Shown here: piece by piece, positions 22,186-34,028 of the stretch | Position numbering within the stretch: position 1 is the stretch's first letter | Layout of the letters: each line of letters begins with the position of its first letter | Assembly (NCBI GenBank): GCA_027946555.1 | Contig: JAPEVC010000124.1 | Location: 1 to 64,000, forward strand | Length of the DNA stretch: 64,000 nt | Source: Gnomoniopsis sp. IMI 355080 | Taxonomy: Eukaryota > Ascomycota > Sordariomycetes > Diaporthales > Gnomoniaceae | Direction of reading: 5' to 3' | Program-made: the position numbers and the translations under genes | Notes under the pieces: generated by a model | The model's input: the letters and a program-made list of their open reading frames with translations, nothing else | What the model was told of the DNA's origin: nothing | Databases searched by the model: none

Positions 22186-23433
22186 CGGATGGCTCCTCAA
22201 CACTTGAAGTAAGATGGTCGAGTGGCAGGCCAATCAGTGAGCCTTGGTCAGTCATCGGATACAAAGCGTTCAAGGAATCATTCGCCGACACAGCGCAAGA
22301 GCAGCTAAGGTATACGGAAGACAATGAGTAACGGCGACGATGAGGGCCTTAGGTCTCCCTCCCCAACATGACTCAAGCGAAGGCAAATCCAGACATTGTA
22401 GTAAGGCCTGTCTGCGCTTTGGCGTAGGGGAATTGTGATGTACTGGCTGAGTGAGGAAGGGGTTGACTACTTGACGCAGAGGACAAATACTTAGGTACCT
22501 AGACCCTGGTGACGCACCCATGCTTTGCGGTGAATCGTATTTTAATCGGGCTCACATTTAATGCTTAGGATGTAGCATGAGAATAGCATGCAAAGTTAAA
22601 ACAATCAATATCTTTCCCATAGATCTGCAAGTCTGACTTGGACCAAGCTGCTCATTAATAATGACTTTCATCGCACCATCGCAGCATCGCAAGTGGAGTG
22701 ACTGTGTAAGTACCTACTCAGATCCCAGGTGGCAAGGCCGACTGGCCGATGGGGCGGAACCTTCTTATCGATAACACTGGACCCACCCAAATTCAACGTC
22801 GCTCAAGACTCTCACCTCACCATCGCGAATCTTCACTGGCATCAACCGCCATTCGCAAAACAATTCAACCCGGTATCAGCATCACCATTTCATTCAAGTG
22901 CCGTTCTTTCATCCTATTACGATTTCTATGGCCTCAAGATTTCGATAAATTGCATGTTCACATGAATTGTGTCTCCTGGTCCTGCACACGGTGACCTCGT
23001 CTTCACCCAGACTCTTCCTGCCTGGAAGGTTGAAGCGCGCTCATTCATTTGTGTCCCATTCTCATACGCGCTTGCAGTTTCGCAATGGATCGCGCAGATC
23101 GTACTAGAAGGTCAGTGGAATCAAATGGTTTAGTTGCTATTGTTTTCGTTATTCGTCTTACCCCAATTGAGCCTGTGATATTCTCTGCCTTTCAATGGAA
23201 GACCTACCGATGGAAAAGACAATGGCAACTGTACTATTGTCTGCTACAGCAATATGGCTGCCACCTACAGGAAACTGGACCGGAGTCAATACTCAAAGCT
23301 GTTGGGTAATCGAGGGAGAACCTCGACCTGCGGGCATCAAGACGATCGCGAACCAAGAGGCTGTTCACGGTATCTTGTTCATTGATTTATACCGTTCGAT
23401 CTTTTCTACAAAATCTTCGAACCAAACATTATC
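22186..23433. other. Intergenic region and possible 5' exons of the RS-rich gene
   Basis: About 1.25 kb. It holds the HDA1 3' UTR and a TACCTAG motif near 22495. ATG 23085 opens MDRADRTR with a donor-like site after it, and 23213-23380 has an open frame after a possible acceptor. Upstream exons of the RS-rich gene may lie here, but I could not build a convincing splice model. Confidence 0.4.
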
Positions 23434-25729
23434 ATGAATTGGCTTGCCCAGACACCCTACTCCGACGAGGATACCTACGCCCTCACGAGAATCGGGTTCA
23501 TACTGAACGAATCAACCGATCAGCCCAAGAGGTTCAGAGCTGGCTCTGAGTCTCCCGGCAACTCTCACGTCGCCTATCCCGGGCATCCTCCATTCTCCCA
23601 TGGCTCCATGGGAATGGAGTTGTTGAACTCGGGTTTTGAGACGCTCCCAGTGGCCAGAAGTCCTGCGGCCCTCTTCCGCCTTGCGTTTGGATGTGGCTCG
23701 GGGGAGTCTCTCGACACCATCGGGTCCCCTGATTACGGACCACCCAGCAGTGTGTCTGACACAAGCACGAACCGTCAGCCTACAGCTTCGTCCCCGCAGG
23801 AATATGTGCCAAACGACACCAGTCCGGTGACCTCGCAGCCTGGTGGCGATGATCGTGGTGGCATAGGCCAGATCACTTCTCCTTTCGGACACAATTCTGT
23901 CCTTTCTGCTCCAGGAACCAGGCTCAAGCTGCCTGGCGAATCGCAAAAAGTCCCTGTTGATCCTGTTTATACCATCACAAGGCGTTCTCAAGGCTTTCGT
24001 ACTAACCGGCATACCACCAGATACGAGGATGGGGAGGTCCTTCGCTATGGCGCAGGGGAGAGTTACAGGCCCTTCAACAACGGTAATCGAGACCGAGAGC
24101 GCTCTCCACCACCGCGCAGAGTCCGGAGCCCTTTGAGAGCTCGAAGTCCTATCAGAGACCGGGACCGCGATCTTCGCGCGCGCACACCACCGATTATAAG
24201 CGATAGCTACGTCCCAAACAGGTCACCAAGACGTAGGTCGCGAAGCCCTGATAGGTATCGGGGCCCGGACCGTGCACGCGATTTGGGCGGTGAAAGCTGG
24301 CGGCGCAGGGACAACAGCCGTCCTCGAATGCGAAGCCCAGTGAGGCGCATGTCCCCCCGAAGGAGCCCCCGTCGATCCCCCGGTCGCTTTTCGCCGGGTC
24401 CGAGACGGGATGATAGGTTCGACAGGGCCCGCTCGCCCCGCCGTGACTTTGACATCCGTGACCGGTAAGCTGCTATTCCGTTACCTTCCTGACACACCAA
24501 CACTTGGACAACCACCCAAGTTGCAAAACACAATGGCATACTGGGGCGACTCAAGGCTTCCTTATCGGCGTCGGCGCTCACAATTTCCTTACAGACGCAG
24601 ATCGCGTTCACCCATTGATCGCAACCGTCAAGATCGTGCGCGCTCACCTTTGCGACGCTCGCCTCCCCCTGCTCGCGGCGGCGCATCATACCGACCTCCT
24701 CTTCGATCGCGCAGCCCCGATCGCCGCGATGACCGGTATGGCCCAGGTCCAGGCTACAGACGCCCCTCACCCATGAGAGAGCGCGAACCTGCGATCGCTT
24801 CCGCCGTCACGTCGCGCTCCAATTCACGCTCACGCAACCCATCACCTCGCCCCATCTCCCGCGGTGGATATGACAACCGCTCTCGCCCACACTCACCTCT
24901 ACCTCGCTCACCTGCTGGCTTCAGCGACGCCAACTCCATCCCCGTCCCCGCTCGCTCGGCCACTCCAAGGAATCAAACACCCCTCCGATCTCCGCCACGC
25001 GCTAGAACTCCACCCCGCGGTCCTGCAGCCCTGAGAGCACCACCGACCGGCCCCAGTGCGACTCGAAGCTTCACTGTTGCCAACGGCACGCCTGCGCCTT
25101 CGCGCTATCCTTCCACTCCAGCAGGCCCCCACTCCTCTCGTGCCGATGTGACCAGCCCTACCGTCCCTCCCTCTGGCCCTCGTGGGTATGTGCCTACTCC
25201 GCGCGGTGGAGGCTTCAGCTCACGCGGCGGTCGTGGATCATGGTCTGGTCCTTCCTCACGCTTCGCCCCACCACCCGTCTCTCCAGCGACACCCCACTCC
25301 GCCAGTAACAATCCCGTCCCCACCGGCCCTCGCGCCTCCATCTCAGGTGCATCGTCCCCATCTCTTCTCACGCCTAAACCCCTCAACCCGCCCACCGGCC
25401 CTGCCGCACAGGGTGGTCAGCGCATGACAATGGCGCAGAACCTAATCGCCGGCATGCCCTCTATCGTCCCCGGCGGGAGACTGGACCCAAACTCGGTCTC
25501 GTTAACCACCGGTGTGACTAAGGACCTTGAGGCGCACCATCGCCGGCTTAAGGAGGAGGAGGAGCGTTTGCGCGGCGAGCTGCGTGTCAAGGACGAGAAA
25601 TTGCGCGTGGCGCTGCGCATGTGGGAGCGTCTGGATCGCGAGAGCAAGTCCTACGAGCTCAAGAGCGATTTGTCGGACCAGAGCTTAAGGAAGATCGCTG
25701 GCGAGGGCGCTGCCGGCGCTGCGTTCTAG
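23434..25729 (+). CDS. Arg/Ser-rich low-complexity protein, SRRM-like
   Basis: Two exons: 23434-24464 and 24595-25729, giving about 721 aa from ATG 23434. The true 5' end may lie further upstream (ATG at 23085). The donor GTAAGC and the acceptor TTCCTTACAG join the two frames in phase. From about residue 200 the protein is dominated by RS, RSP and RDR dipeptides (RDRERSPPPRRVRSPLRARSPI), and later by Pro/Ser/Gly with one GGRGS patch. The last 75 residues are a charged helical segment (DLEAHHRRLKEEEERLRGEL). No RRM or PWI domain is visible. Such composition is typical of nuclear-speckle splicing factors, so a role in pre-mRNA processing is an inference from composition only. Confidence 0.75.
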
Positions 25730-26866
25730 GAAGAAACACGGTCGGTTCCTCAGGTCCAGGACTATGGACCACAATCACAGGTTGAGGAGCTCAATTTATG
25801 GTGATTGAAGACTTTCAACATCATTCCAACATACGAAAACTCTCAGGATACTGATTGGGTTGGACGAGCTGCATTGTAACGATAATGCGCGCAATAGCAA
25901 GCTTTCTACCGAGCCACCTTCAAAATGCTGTGTTAGTGTAGCAGTCTACGAAAGGTGGTCTTCGAGCTACACTCGAATGCTCTGGTGAAGGATTTAATGT
26001 TGATACGGTCGTAATCGAAGATTTCGAAAGGAAGTTCGACCTCGGGAAAATTGTACGATACTTGCCCTGCTTTCTACGCACGATCCAGTCTCTGGAAGAC
26101 GGGAATTTGACGGATTAACACTTTGCAGCGACAGGCAATGGAAAAGGGGAGTTGGCGGCTTTAATGGTTTCCGTGTCCAGTTGTTTGTCGCATATGGATG
26201 GGGTTCAGAACAAACAAAAAGGGGTTGCAATGCTTTGGTCTTTCAAGAATGTCTGGAGCTGAGGTTCTCATCAGCATCGCATTCAAACATACCCCAGCAG
26301 AAGGTCATTAAAGCATGAGATCCTCTAAAGGATTGAAATACGAAGGAGTATTGGTGATCGAGAGCAGTTCTCGCGATGCTCGCTTTAGAAGAATTCAACA
26401 TGAGAATCATCTTCGGAATCACACTTTCGTGCTTCCATTCTACAAGTTACAAGAGCCTATCTCATCCCCGTCCATAGTAGTGACTGGCCAAGGTTCTTGG
26501 CTGGCATACCGTGCAAGACACGGCTCGTCCTGATTCAGAGTATGTGCTCCCGCGAATCCCACGTCGTTTTATTTCAGATCACAACATGGACTAGGTATTT
26601 TGGTCTGACTTCTCTTCATTTTGGTGAGTTACATCCTCTGAGCTAGCTACAATGTACTTGCGCTATGACCTATTACTCGAACCCGGACCCCGTTGCCCTG
26701 ACCGCAATAGTCGTTGCGACGTTACCGACTTTCTCGCTGCCTCTCTTCATGTTGTGACTTCTCATCTTCTTCAATTGGATCCTCACTATTGAAAAGCGGG
26801 CTTCAGGGCGTCCGAGAGGGTATTGACCGACTCCATGACACTATCTTTCAAAGTATCGACCACACT
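25730..26866. other. Convergent 3' flanks, RS-rich gene / GAPDH
   Basis: About 1.1 kb between convergent stop codons. Only short, unsupported open frames are present. It should hold the two 3' UTRs; nothing else is supported. Confidence 0.6.
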
Positions 26867-28050
26867 TTAGTTGCCATCGACCTTGGAGATGTGGTGAATC
26901 AGGTCCAGAACACGGCGGGAGTAACCCCACTCGTTGTCGTACCAGGAGACCAGCTTGACGAAGTTGTCGTTGAGGGAGATACCGGCCTTGGCATCGAAGA
27001 TGGAGGAGGCGGGGTTGCCGTTCATATCGGAGGAGACAACGTCATCCTCAGTGTATGCGAGGATGCCTGTAGGTGACAGATGTTAGCAGTGAAAAGCAGG
27101 ATTCGGAGCCCCCGAGGTTCCAGGGAAATAAAGTGTTGCACTCACCCTTGTACTCTCCCTCAGCAGCCTCCTTGACGACCTTCTTGATCTCCTCGTACGA
27201 AGCACCCTTCTCAATGCGGACGGTAAGATCAACGACGGAGACGTTGGAGGTGGGCACACGCATGGACATGCCAGTGAGCTTGCCGTTCAGGGAGGGGATG
27301 ACCTTGCCGACAGCCTTTGCGGCACCGGTGGAGGAGGGGATGATGTTCTGGGCCGCAGTACGGCCACCACGCCAGTCCTTGGCGGAGGGACCGTCAACGG
27401 TCTTCTGGGTAGCGGTGTAGGAGTGGACGGTGGTCATGAGACCCTCGATGATGGTGAACTTGTCGTTGATGACCTTGGCGAGAGGGGCCAGGCAGTTGGT
27501 GGTGCAGGAGGCGTTGGAGATGACGTCGGCCTTGCCGTCGTATGTCTTCTCGTTGACACCCATCACGTACATGGGGGCATCGGCGGAGGGGGCAGAGATG
27601 ATGACCTTCTTGGCACCACCCTTCAAGTGAGCCTGGGCCTTCTCAGTGGTGGTGAAGACACCGGTAGACTCGACGACGTAGAATGCGCCGGTCTCGCTCC
27701 AGGGAATGGAGGCGGGGTCACGCTCGGTGTAGAACTTGATGCGCTTGCCATCGACAATCAGGTCCTTGCCGTCGACCTTGATGTCACCCTTGAAGTTGCC
27801 GTGGGTGGAGTCATACTTGAGCATGTAGGCCTGTAGAGGGAGATAAGTTGGTGAGCTTTTGATCTCGTCTAGCACAGGCAATGAAGGACAAGGATCAGCA
27901 GAGGCGGGGTCGCCAGAGTCAACTTACGGCGTAGGTAGGCTCAATGAAAGGGTCGTTGACAGCAACGATCTCGACATCGGGGTGCTCGACGGCGTTGCGG
28001 AAGACGATACGACCGATACGGCCAAATCCGTTGATGCCGACCTTGACCAT
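26867..28050 (-). CDS. gpdA: Glyceraldehyde-3-phosphate dehydrogenase
   Basis: Three exons: 28050-27928, 27830-27146 and 27066-26867, giving 335 aa, the standard length. The NAD-binding start is MVKVGINGFGRIGR. The catalytic cysteine is Cys150 in SNASCTTNC, and the enzyme ends in the usual WGYSRRVLDL segment. It catalyses oxidative phosphorylation of glyceraldehyde-3-phosphate in cytosolic glycolysis. Codon choice is strongly biased to C-ending codons, as expected for a very highly expressed gene; that bias also produces long antisense open frames that should be ignored. All junctions are GT-AG and in phase. The upstream leader on the coding strand is pyrimidine-rich, with a TATA-like element about 165 bp from the ATG. 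Confidence 0.97.
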
Positions 28051-28221
28051 TTTGACTGATGAGGTTGTTGATTGTCTGAAGGGGGAGTTTGGGAGAACTG
28101 GTGGTAGGAAGCTGGTAGCTTTCTAGGATATTGAGGTTGATTGGTGAGAAGGGGTTGTTTGGAATGGGAGAAGAGGAAAGCAAAGCGATGAGAACGGGAG
28201 GAGGGACAGCAGAGATTTAAA
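28051..28221 (-). promoter_or_regulatory. GAPDH core promoter and pyrimidine-rich leader
   Basis: On the coding strand a CT-rich leader runs from about 28200 to 28055. TTTAAA at 28216-28221 is a TATA-like element in front of it. CT-rich leaders are typical of strongly expressed fungal housekeeping genes. The exact transcription start cannot be read from sequence. Confidence 0.45.
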
Positions 28222-31200
28222 GCCTCAACAACGTCAGTGTCGGGGAGGGGCAACGGGCGATGGAGGGGGACCTAGACCTGTGCTGGATTGCTGGCGATGG
28301 CCCGTGGGAGTGGGTACCCGCTGATGAGTGGCAGCAGGCGCCATGGCAATTGGCCGACATTGGCTGACTCTTGGCTCAGACACAGCCCTGGAGGGCGGGC
28401 AGGCCTGGCAGGTTACTATTACTGTACATACACGCAGGGACAGCTTGCTGGGAGAGCTCCGATACAAGGAAGGAGCTTGGCCTTGTCCGGCGGGGCACAT
28501 CTTTAGGTGAAGAACATGAGGCGACCGAACACAATGGAGACTCTTGAGTGGGCAGTGTGATGACTGATCAGCTCACAGGAACTTTGGCTTTTTACCTGGG
28601 TCACGTTACTACGGTACAAGCGAGCAACAGCTGATTCTTGCTCATTACGGAGCTTTGTCACAAAGTCTGCTCACGCAGCGCAAGATTTTGTTGACTCGGA
28701 CAATTTGTTGGAGGGGCACTCTCAATTCCAACCCCCACCTGCCTCGATCAGCCAAGCAACAAGGGGGCAATAGCTCCCCTACCAACGACCCCCTGTCTCT
28801 CTGGCCAGGTTGGTCTCCCGGGGGTGTTTCCTGGTCGACCCGGGCTGGTCCGTGCATTCTTCGTGCTTGCATTCTTTCTGCAAGTGCTCATTGGTAAATG
28901 GCTTCTGATGTCCCGGAATTTATCGTGGCATACGGTAATGCAAGGCTACCTAAAGACGTGTAGCCTAGGTTAACTCAGATCAACTCGGAACAAACGGGTA
29001 TGACTATTCACATCTGGTGGCCGCTGACATTTGTCTTTTTATTAAGGGCGCGCTTGACACGGTGCAAAAGGGAACACACCGAGCAATCCGCCGAGCCGGC
29101 ATCGCTTGACCAGTGGCGCTTGTTGCTCGCGAAGCTCCGTCCTCCAAGGCAAAGGCCTGTCTGTCTTTCTCCTCGTGTCAATTCTGTGTACTCCATACCG
29201 CGATATGTTTCGAGTACCCCAAAATGTCAATCATGTATCAAGACGCCTCGAGAAGGACTTTCCACTGCAGGCCATTCATGTATCAGCATCCTTGACAGGA
29301 TTGCTCGACCTAATAATAGCCTCGTGCTAAAGAAACGGTCCAGCGCCTTGGGCCCGGAAAACGAGCCACAATTCTCGCTGCAACCAAGACCACTTGAAAA
29401 GAGCCGCAACGTGTTTCTCGGCCTCGCATCTGAGTTGACGTTGCCCATCAAGGTCCAAAAGACCCACTCGGACAACTTCCCGGACGAGACATTTCAATCC
29501 TTGGACCGTCTTCGATCCGTCACGCAACCACCCCTTGGCCAAAACACGCGCTGCCGACAAACACGTCGTTCCATCATGCTCTGACACAATCCTGGGAGCC
29601 ACGAACATGGTATTTCTCGTTCAGTTTTCTATGGGACTTTCGGTCCGCAGCGTGTTGTGCTCTCTGTGCCTCTATGGCTGGGTACCTTGCAGGACAGGAC
29701 AGAAGCCGACGGCCATCAGCCCAGATTACCTCATGGGTCGTGGCCTTTGCAGGGGCCACTTATCGACACGGCTCGGCTGCCCTGCCGAGCACATGCACGA
29801 GCCGTCTTGAGCCTCAAAAGATCATGCTAGAACCCACTACGGTCCGCTCCATGCATCTGTGGCATGATCACTTGGCTCTGCTTCGACATCCATCTTCGAC
29901 AGGCACGTAGCCATCCTCTTAACCTTGCACTAGTCCTGCCCACTTTCTCTTCCTACATCCACAAAATTGGAACCTTGTCAACATGGTACTGTACGTCAAT
30001 CGCCTCGCGGTCTCTTGGCAAGTAATCACCGTGATATCATGCAGTCTGTGGGTTGATAATGTCAAGTACCTTCTCAGTGACAAATTTCCTGGCGAAGACT
30101 ACAAATAGGTGCCTCCCTGTGAACGGATCCAATGAAAACAATAGAATGTTCCTCAGTCTTCGGGGTATCTCACGGCCCTGAAGAAGTACTTGTGGCCCGT
30201 GGGAGTCATTCACTTGCGCCTATCTTGCAATTTTCGTGGCGAGGCTTGACCCCCACATTAAGTTCTCGACAATTCTTCGTGCTTTTCAGACCCTCGAAGC
30301 ATCAGCGAGGCTGGATGCTATAGTACTTGCTCTAGAGACTCGTGCCTCCGGATATATCGATTCACAGTATTGGCTGACTTGCTCAACAGGAAGTTTTACA
30401 GCACGTGAAGCTGCCAAACATGGTTGTCAGCCAGCAGCACTGACACGACTCCTGGACGCTCTTTTCCTATTGTCAGGGCCGCATTGTGTTCCCATGTGCT
30501 GGCAGGAATCTAGCTTGCCACGCCACGGCCCAATATGCGCGTCTTCCGTCTTTGCAATGGACTCGAATGACTGAGTTCCCAAGCAATATAGTTGCAGCAA
30601 GGCCAGATGCCCGAACATACCTCTGAGAATTTCTTATCGATGATTCCTTCCTGCAACAGGGTACTGGTCTTGCTGTCCCGAGCGAGTACACAAAATTACC
30701 CTGCAACCATCCGACATTGACGACTTGCATTGTTCGTCTACAGATACGACACACTTGCAGCGATCCCGAACATTGTGATGGTGGCCGCCGTGATCACTGC
30801 CCACCGTACCACCTGTTTAGGGAGTTAGACAGTGTGGACAGCCTCTGTGCTGTGGCGGCTACGTCGTTCCATACAACCCAGCAGCAGGTTGCTAATATCA
30901 GTCAGCCCAATAGCAGAGTCTGGAGCCAAATATGGATATCGATAGAGTGTCTCGTGCGACCAAATCGGCCCTCGGATTGAGTGGGTTCGCATGCTAGATC
31001 CGGAACATGCTGGTGGTAGCTGAAGTACGGAGTCTTGGACAACCGTCCAAGTAGCCTTTTATTTGTGCTGTCTCGAGTTTTGATGCTATATAGATTGCTC
31101 TCTGTGGAGTTCATTCACAATGTAGCGTCTATCCGGAAACTTCAATCCAACCAGACTGCTTTCAATTACTCGTTGGTGTCCTGCAACAGACCTTTGTCAG

Positions 31201-31727
31201 AACCGTGCTAATGGGCTTATGGCTGCCCATTAGCCATCGGTAATGGAATGATCAAATTACGTCCCGGTGACAACATGAAGTTCTACCTGACTTCCACACT
31301 GTCATGGATCGATGCCACGACTAAGGAAACAATTTTGAGGCGAGAACTTCGTATACATGAATATTCAGTGTGCCGGTGAGCCTAACACTACTTAAGCATC
31401 CTGGTCAATTCGCAGAGTGGAGGCAGCTTCACGGCTGACCCAGGCGTGAGACAGGATAGCAAAAAACTGCGCGAAGAGGGGGAAGCCGCAGAACAGAATT
31501 TCACCCTTTTTTGTGTTCTATGATCCATGGATGCTAGTTCCGGAGGCTGAAATGCGTGAATGGGAGACATGCAGCCCGTCCGCCACTGAAGATCCTCCCT
31601 GATTATAGTGCTGCTAGACATCCCTTCGCAGCCTCCCTCGGCACAGCCATAAAACCAATCTTGTGCAGCCGGCTGCGATTGATTTTTTTGTGCTTGTGAT
31701 AATGAGTTTCCAAAGACATCGCCCATC
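28222..31727. other. 3.5 kb region without a recognisable gene
   Basis: This is the largest gap in the window. Several ATG open frames exist, the longest at 29000-29584 (194 codons), but none shows a known domain, homologous-looking blocks or an intron model. Mid-gap sequence shows many stop codons in all frames. It may hold an orphan gene, a non-coding transcript or a decayed gene; I cannot support any of these. Confidence 0.5.
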
Positions 31728-33589
31728 ATGTTAGCCAACACGCGCTTTCGAAATTTCGTTTTGATCGCAGTGCCGTGTGTGGTGTTCATCTACCTACTTC
31801 AGCGCAATTCCGAATATGGTACCAGCCAAGTGATCGACAGCTTTCACCACTACACACAGAAATTGAAGGACCTCAGTGCGATCGAAGCTGTTAAGAACAA
31901 TGCCCACAAGTGGAGCGAGGCATTGCCGTGGACAACAAGACCCGCCTCACCAAATGGTGACCAGAAGGGAGATGCGTCGGAATTGTATTTCGACAACAAG
32001 GAAGATATGATGGAACCACAAGTTGATCGTATAGGAGATTCGACACAACCATATGCGGGCTACACAGAGGATTCGACAGAGCCCTATGCTCACTATGCGG
32101 AAGACCCAACGGAACCATATATCCACAATTCGGGAGATACGACGGAGACATATATTCCCTACGAAGATGATTCGACGGAAGCATTGTTTCATCACACGGG
32201 AGATGCAAAGGAATCGTATGTTGACTACACAGAAGACACAGCGTTGTCGGCAAGTACAACTCCAGCTTCAAGCGCGAGCCACTCGGATACGAACTCGGAG
32301 TCCGGATCCACAGCCATCACGCTGCCACATCTTCAAGAGCTCTGCCGTGAGACGCAGTGGACAGAGGGACTTTGGCTGCAATGCACCAGCTACTGTGGCC
32401 CGAACAAAACAGCATGGTGCGGTGGCCTCAACAACGGCCGGACGCGTTTGCAGACCTGCCTTCGACTGGCCATCGATGCTGGAGCGGGGGTCATCATTCC
32501 GCAAATAGCACTACGTGGTGTTGGAGAAGCGGGCGTCACGATACCTGGACACGATGCCTGCGCTGACGACTGGTTTGACCTCGCATACACAAAAAGTATG
32601 ATGAGGACCAATTGTCCCCAGTTGAAGCTGCGTGCGAACTGTCCAGACGCACTGGACCGCTCCGTCGCCCTGGAAGGGCCACCCGAGACAGGACTGGACG
32701 CGATACTCAGTCCGCATTACGTAAATGGGACGTACGTGAAGGGCGAATTCCGCCAGAACCTGATCCTTCCCTCTCTGCGCGAGGCAGACCGCATCAAAGA
32801 TTCCAGCGGGGCCTTGGTATACGGAGCGAACATTGTCGTATATGGAGACACCTTTGTCGGCTGGAACTACAACAAGTCTAACGAGTTCCACACTGTCCGC
32901 AAGGACTTGTACAAGACCATTCACTTCCGGGAGGGCATGCACCAAATCGGCGAGAAAGTCCGCCACAGCCAGCAGTTGCAGCACGGGTCGTACATTGCGG
33001 TGCATTTGCGCGGCGAGAGTGATTGGCCCGCCGAATGGGGAACATCTGACCAGCAGATGAGCTTGTACATCGACGAGATGGCCAACATCCGGGCTACGGA
33101 GGAAGGCAGCAACGTCTCGGCCGTGTTCGTCAGCTCCGGAGAACAGGGAGTGATCCAGGCGTTCCGGGGTAGGTTGGAGTCGCTGAACTATACTGTGTAT
33201 GACAAGTGGACCCTGTTGGCCGACTTTCCGAGTGATCTCGCAAACGTTCAGCAAGCCGACTTCGATGCCATGGGAATCGTGGACGATGCTGTACTAGCCG
33301 GTGCAATGTATTTCATGGGGGTGAGTGTAATTTCTCTCACTAACTTTCCGTATTGGTATGGTGCTAATTTATTTTTGCTCTCTCATAGTTATGGATGAGT
33401 ACTTTCAGTCAGAATGTCGCCATCGCGAGGACGATCGACGACGAGGAAGATTTCTTGAACTCAGTCATCTTTCACAACGGCACCAAACAGCCGGACAACT
33501 CTTATACCTTCCCGGGGGGGCTGAGTCTTCAGGGAAGCAATGTTACGAAACTCATCGTCTTCAACGGCCTGAGCTCTGAGACAGAGTGA
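31728..33589 (+). CDS. Type II membrane protein with O-fucosyltransferase-like C-terminal domain
   Basis: Two exons: 31728-33320 and 33389-33589, giving 597 aa. Residues about 9-25 (FVLIAVPCVVFIYLL) are a signal anchor, implying a Golgi or ER lumenal orientation. Residues 94-170 are seven imperfect 11-residue repeats, Ser/Thr/Glu/Tyr-rich. The rest is a lumenal domain with ten or more cysteines and N-glycosylation sequons. At about residues 421-433 lies YIAVHLRGESDWP, similar to the HxR nucleotide-sugar-binding motif of the GDP-fucose O-fucosyltransferase superfamily. The C-terminus (LWMSTFSQNVAIARTIDD) resembles the closing segment of that fold. Fungi generally lack classical O-fucosylation, so substrate and donor are unknown. 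The fold call is moderate; a role in glycosylation is an inference. Confidence 0.75.
32007..32237 (+). repeat. 33-bp coding tandem repeat, seven copies
   Basis: Seven imperfect 33-bp units encode 11-residue repeats inside the glycosyltransferase-like protein. The unit pattern is [S/T]TEPY followed by aromatic/His residues and an acidic pair. Units 2 to 4 are the most similar (STQPYAGYTED, STEPYAHYAED, PTEPYIHNSGD). The array forms a stalk between the membrane anchor and the lumenal domain. Confidence 0.85.
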
Positions 33590-34028
33590 GGACACTCTTC
33601 AGTCAGATTCTCTGACTGGAGATGATGATTATTATTATTTTGGGTAAATTTGGCACAAATTGATACAGCGTGTAATGGATCTGTCAGGGAGTGTAGTTCC
33701 AAACGTATATTTGGATGCGTAGAATAGCTTCATGTAAGGTGAAGCTTGGAGTCAGGGTGTAGTGAGCTTCGAAGAAAGCAGGAACAAGCACCATCTTTGT
33801 GCCAGAAAGAAGGGAGACGTCGTTCTCAAGGGTCATAGATTATGTAAACGTACTGGGATGAGGGATTATCAAGCTTACCGAGTCCCCAGCTCCACATTCT
33901 TTTATAGCTGAATTATCAACCTCTCTCCTGCTCTCGATATAAAAGCTATCTTGGGTACATAATTTTTTTACACAGACCTTCACCACACAACTTGTTTCGT
34001 AGACATTCTCACGTCAACCACATCAACC
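33590..34028. promoter_or_regulatory. Upstream region of ureG with TATA box and GATA sites
   Basis: TATAAAA lies at 33938-33944, 85 bp before the ATG. Three HGATAR-type sites occur within 165 bp of the start, all readable on the minus strand as TGATAA (33866-33871 and 33913-33918) and AGATAG (33946-33951). These match binding sites of AreA/NIT2 GATA factors, which activate nitrogen-scavenging genes including ureases. A short ATT repeat at about 33626-33640 belongs to the preceding 3' UTR. Confidence 0.45.

Noticed and set aside
27423..27836. Long plus-strand open frames opposite GAPDH
   Set aside because: They are antisense shadows created by the strong C-ending codon bias of GAPDH.
29000..29584. 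194-codon plus-strand frame
   Set aside because: No recognisable domain or conserved block; kept only as a question in the findings.
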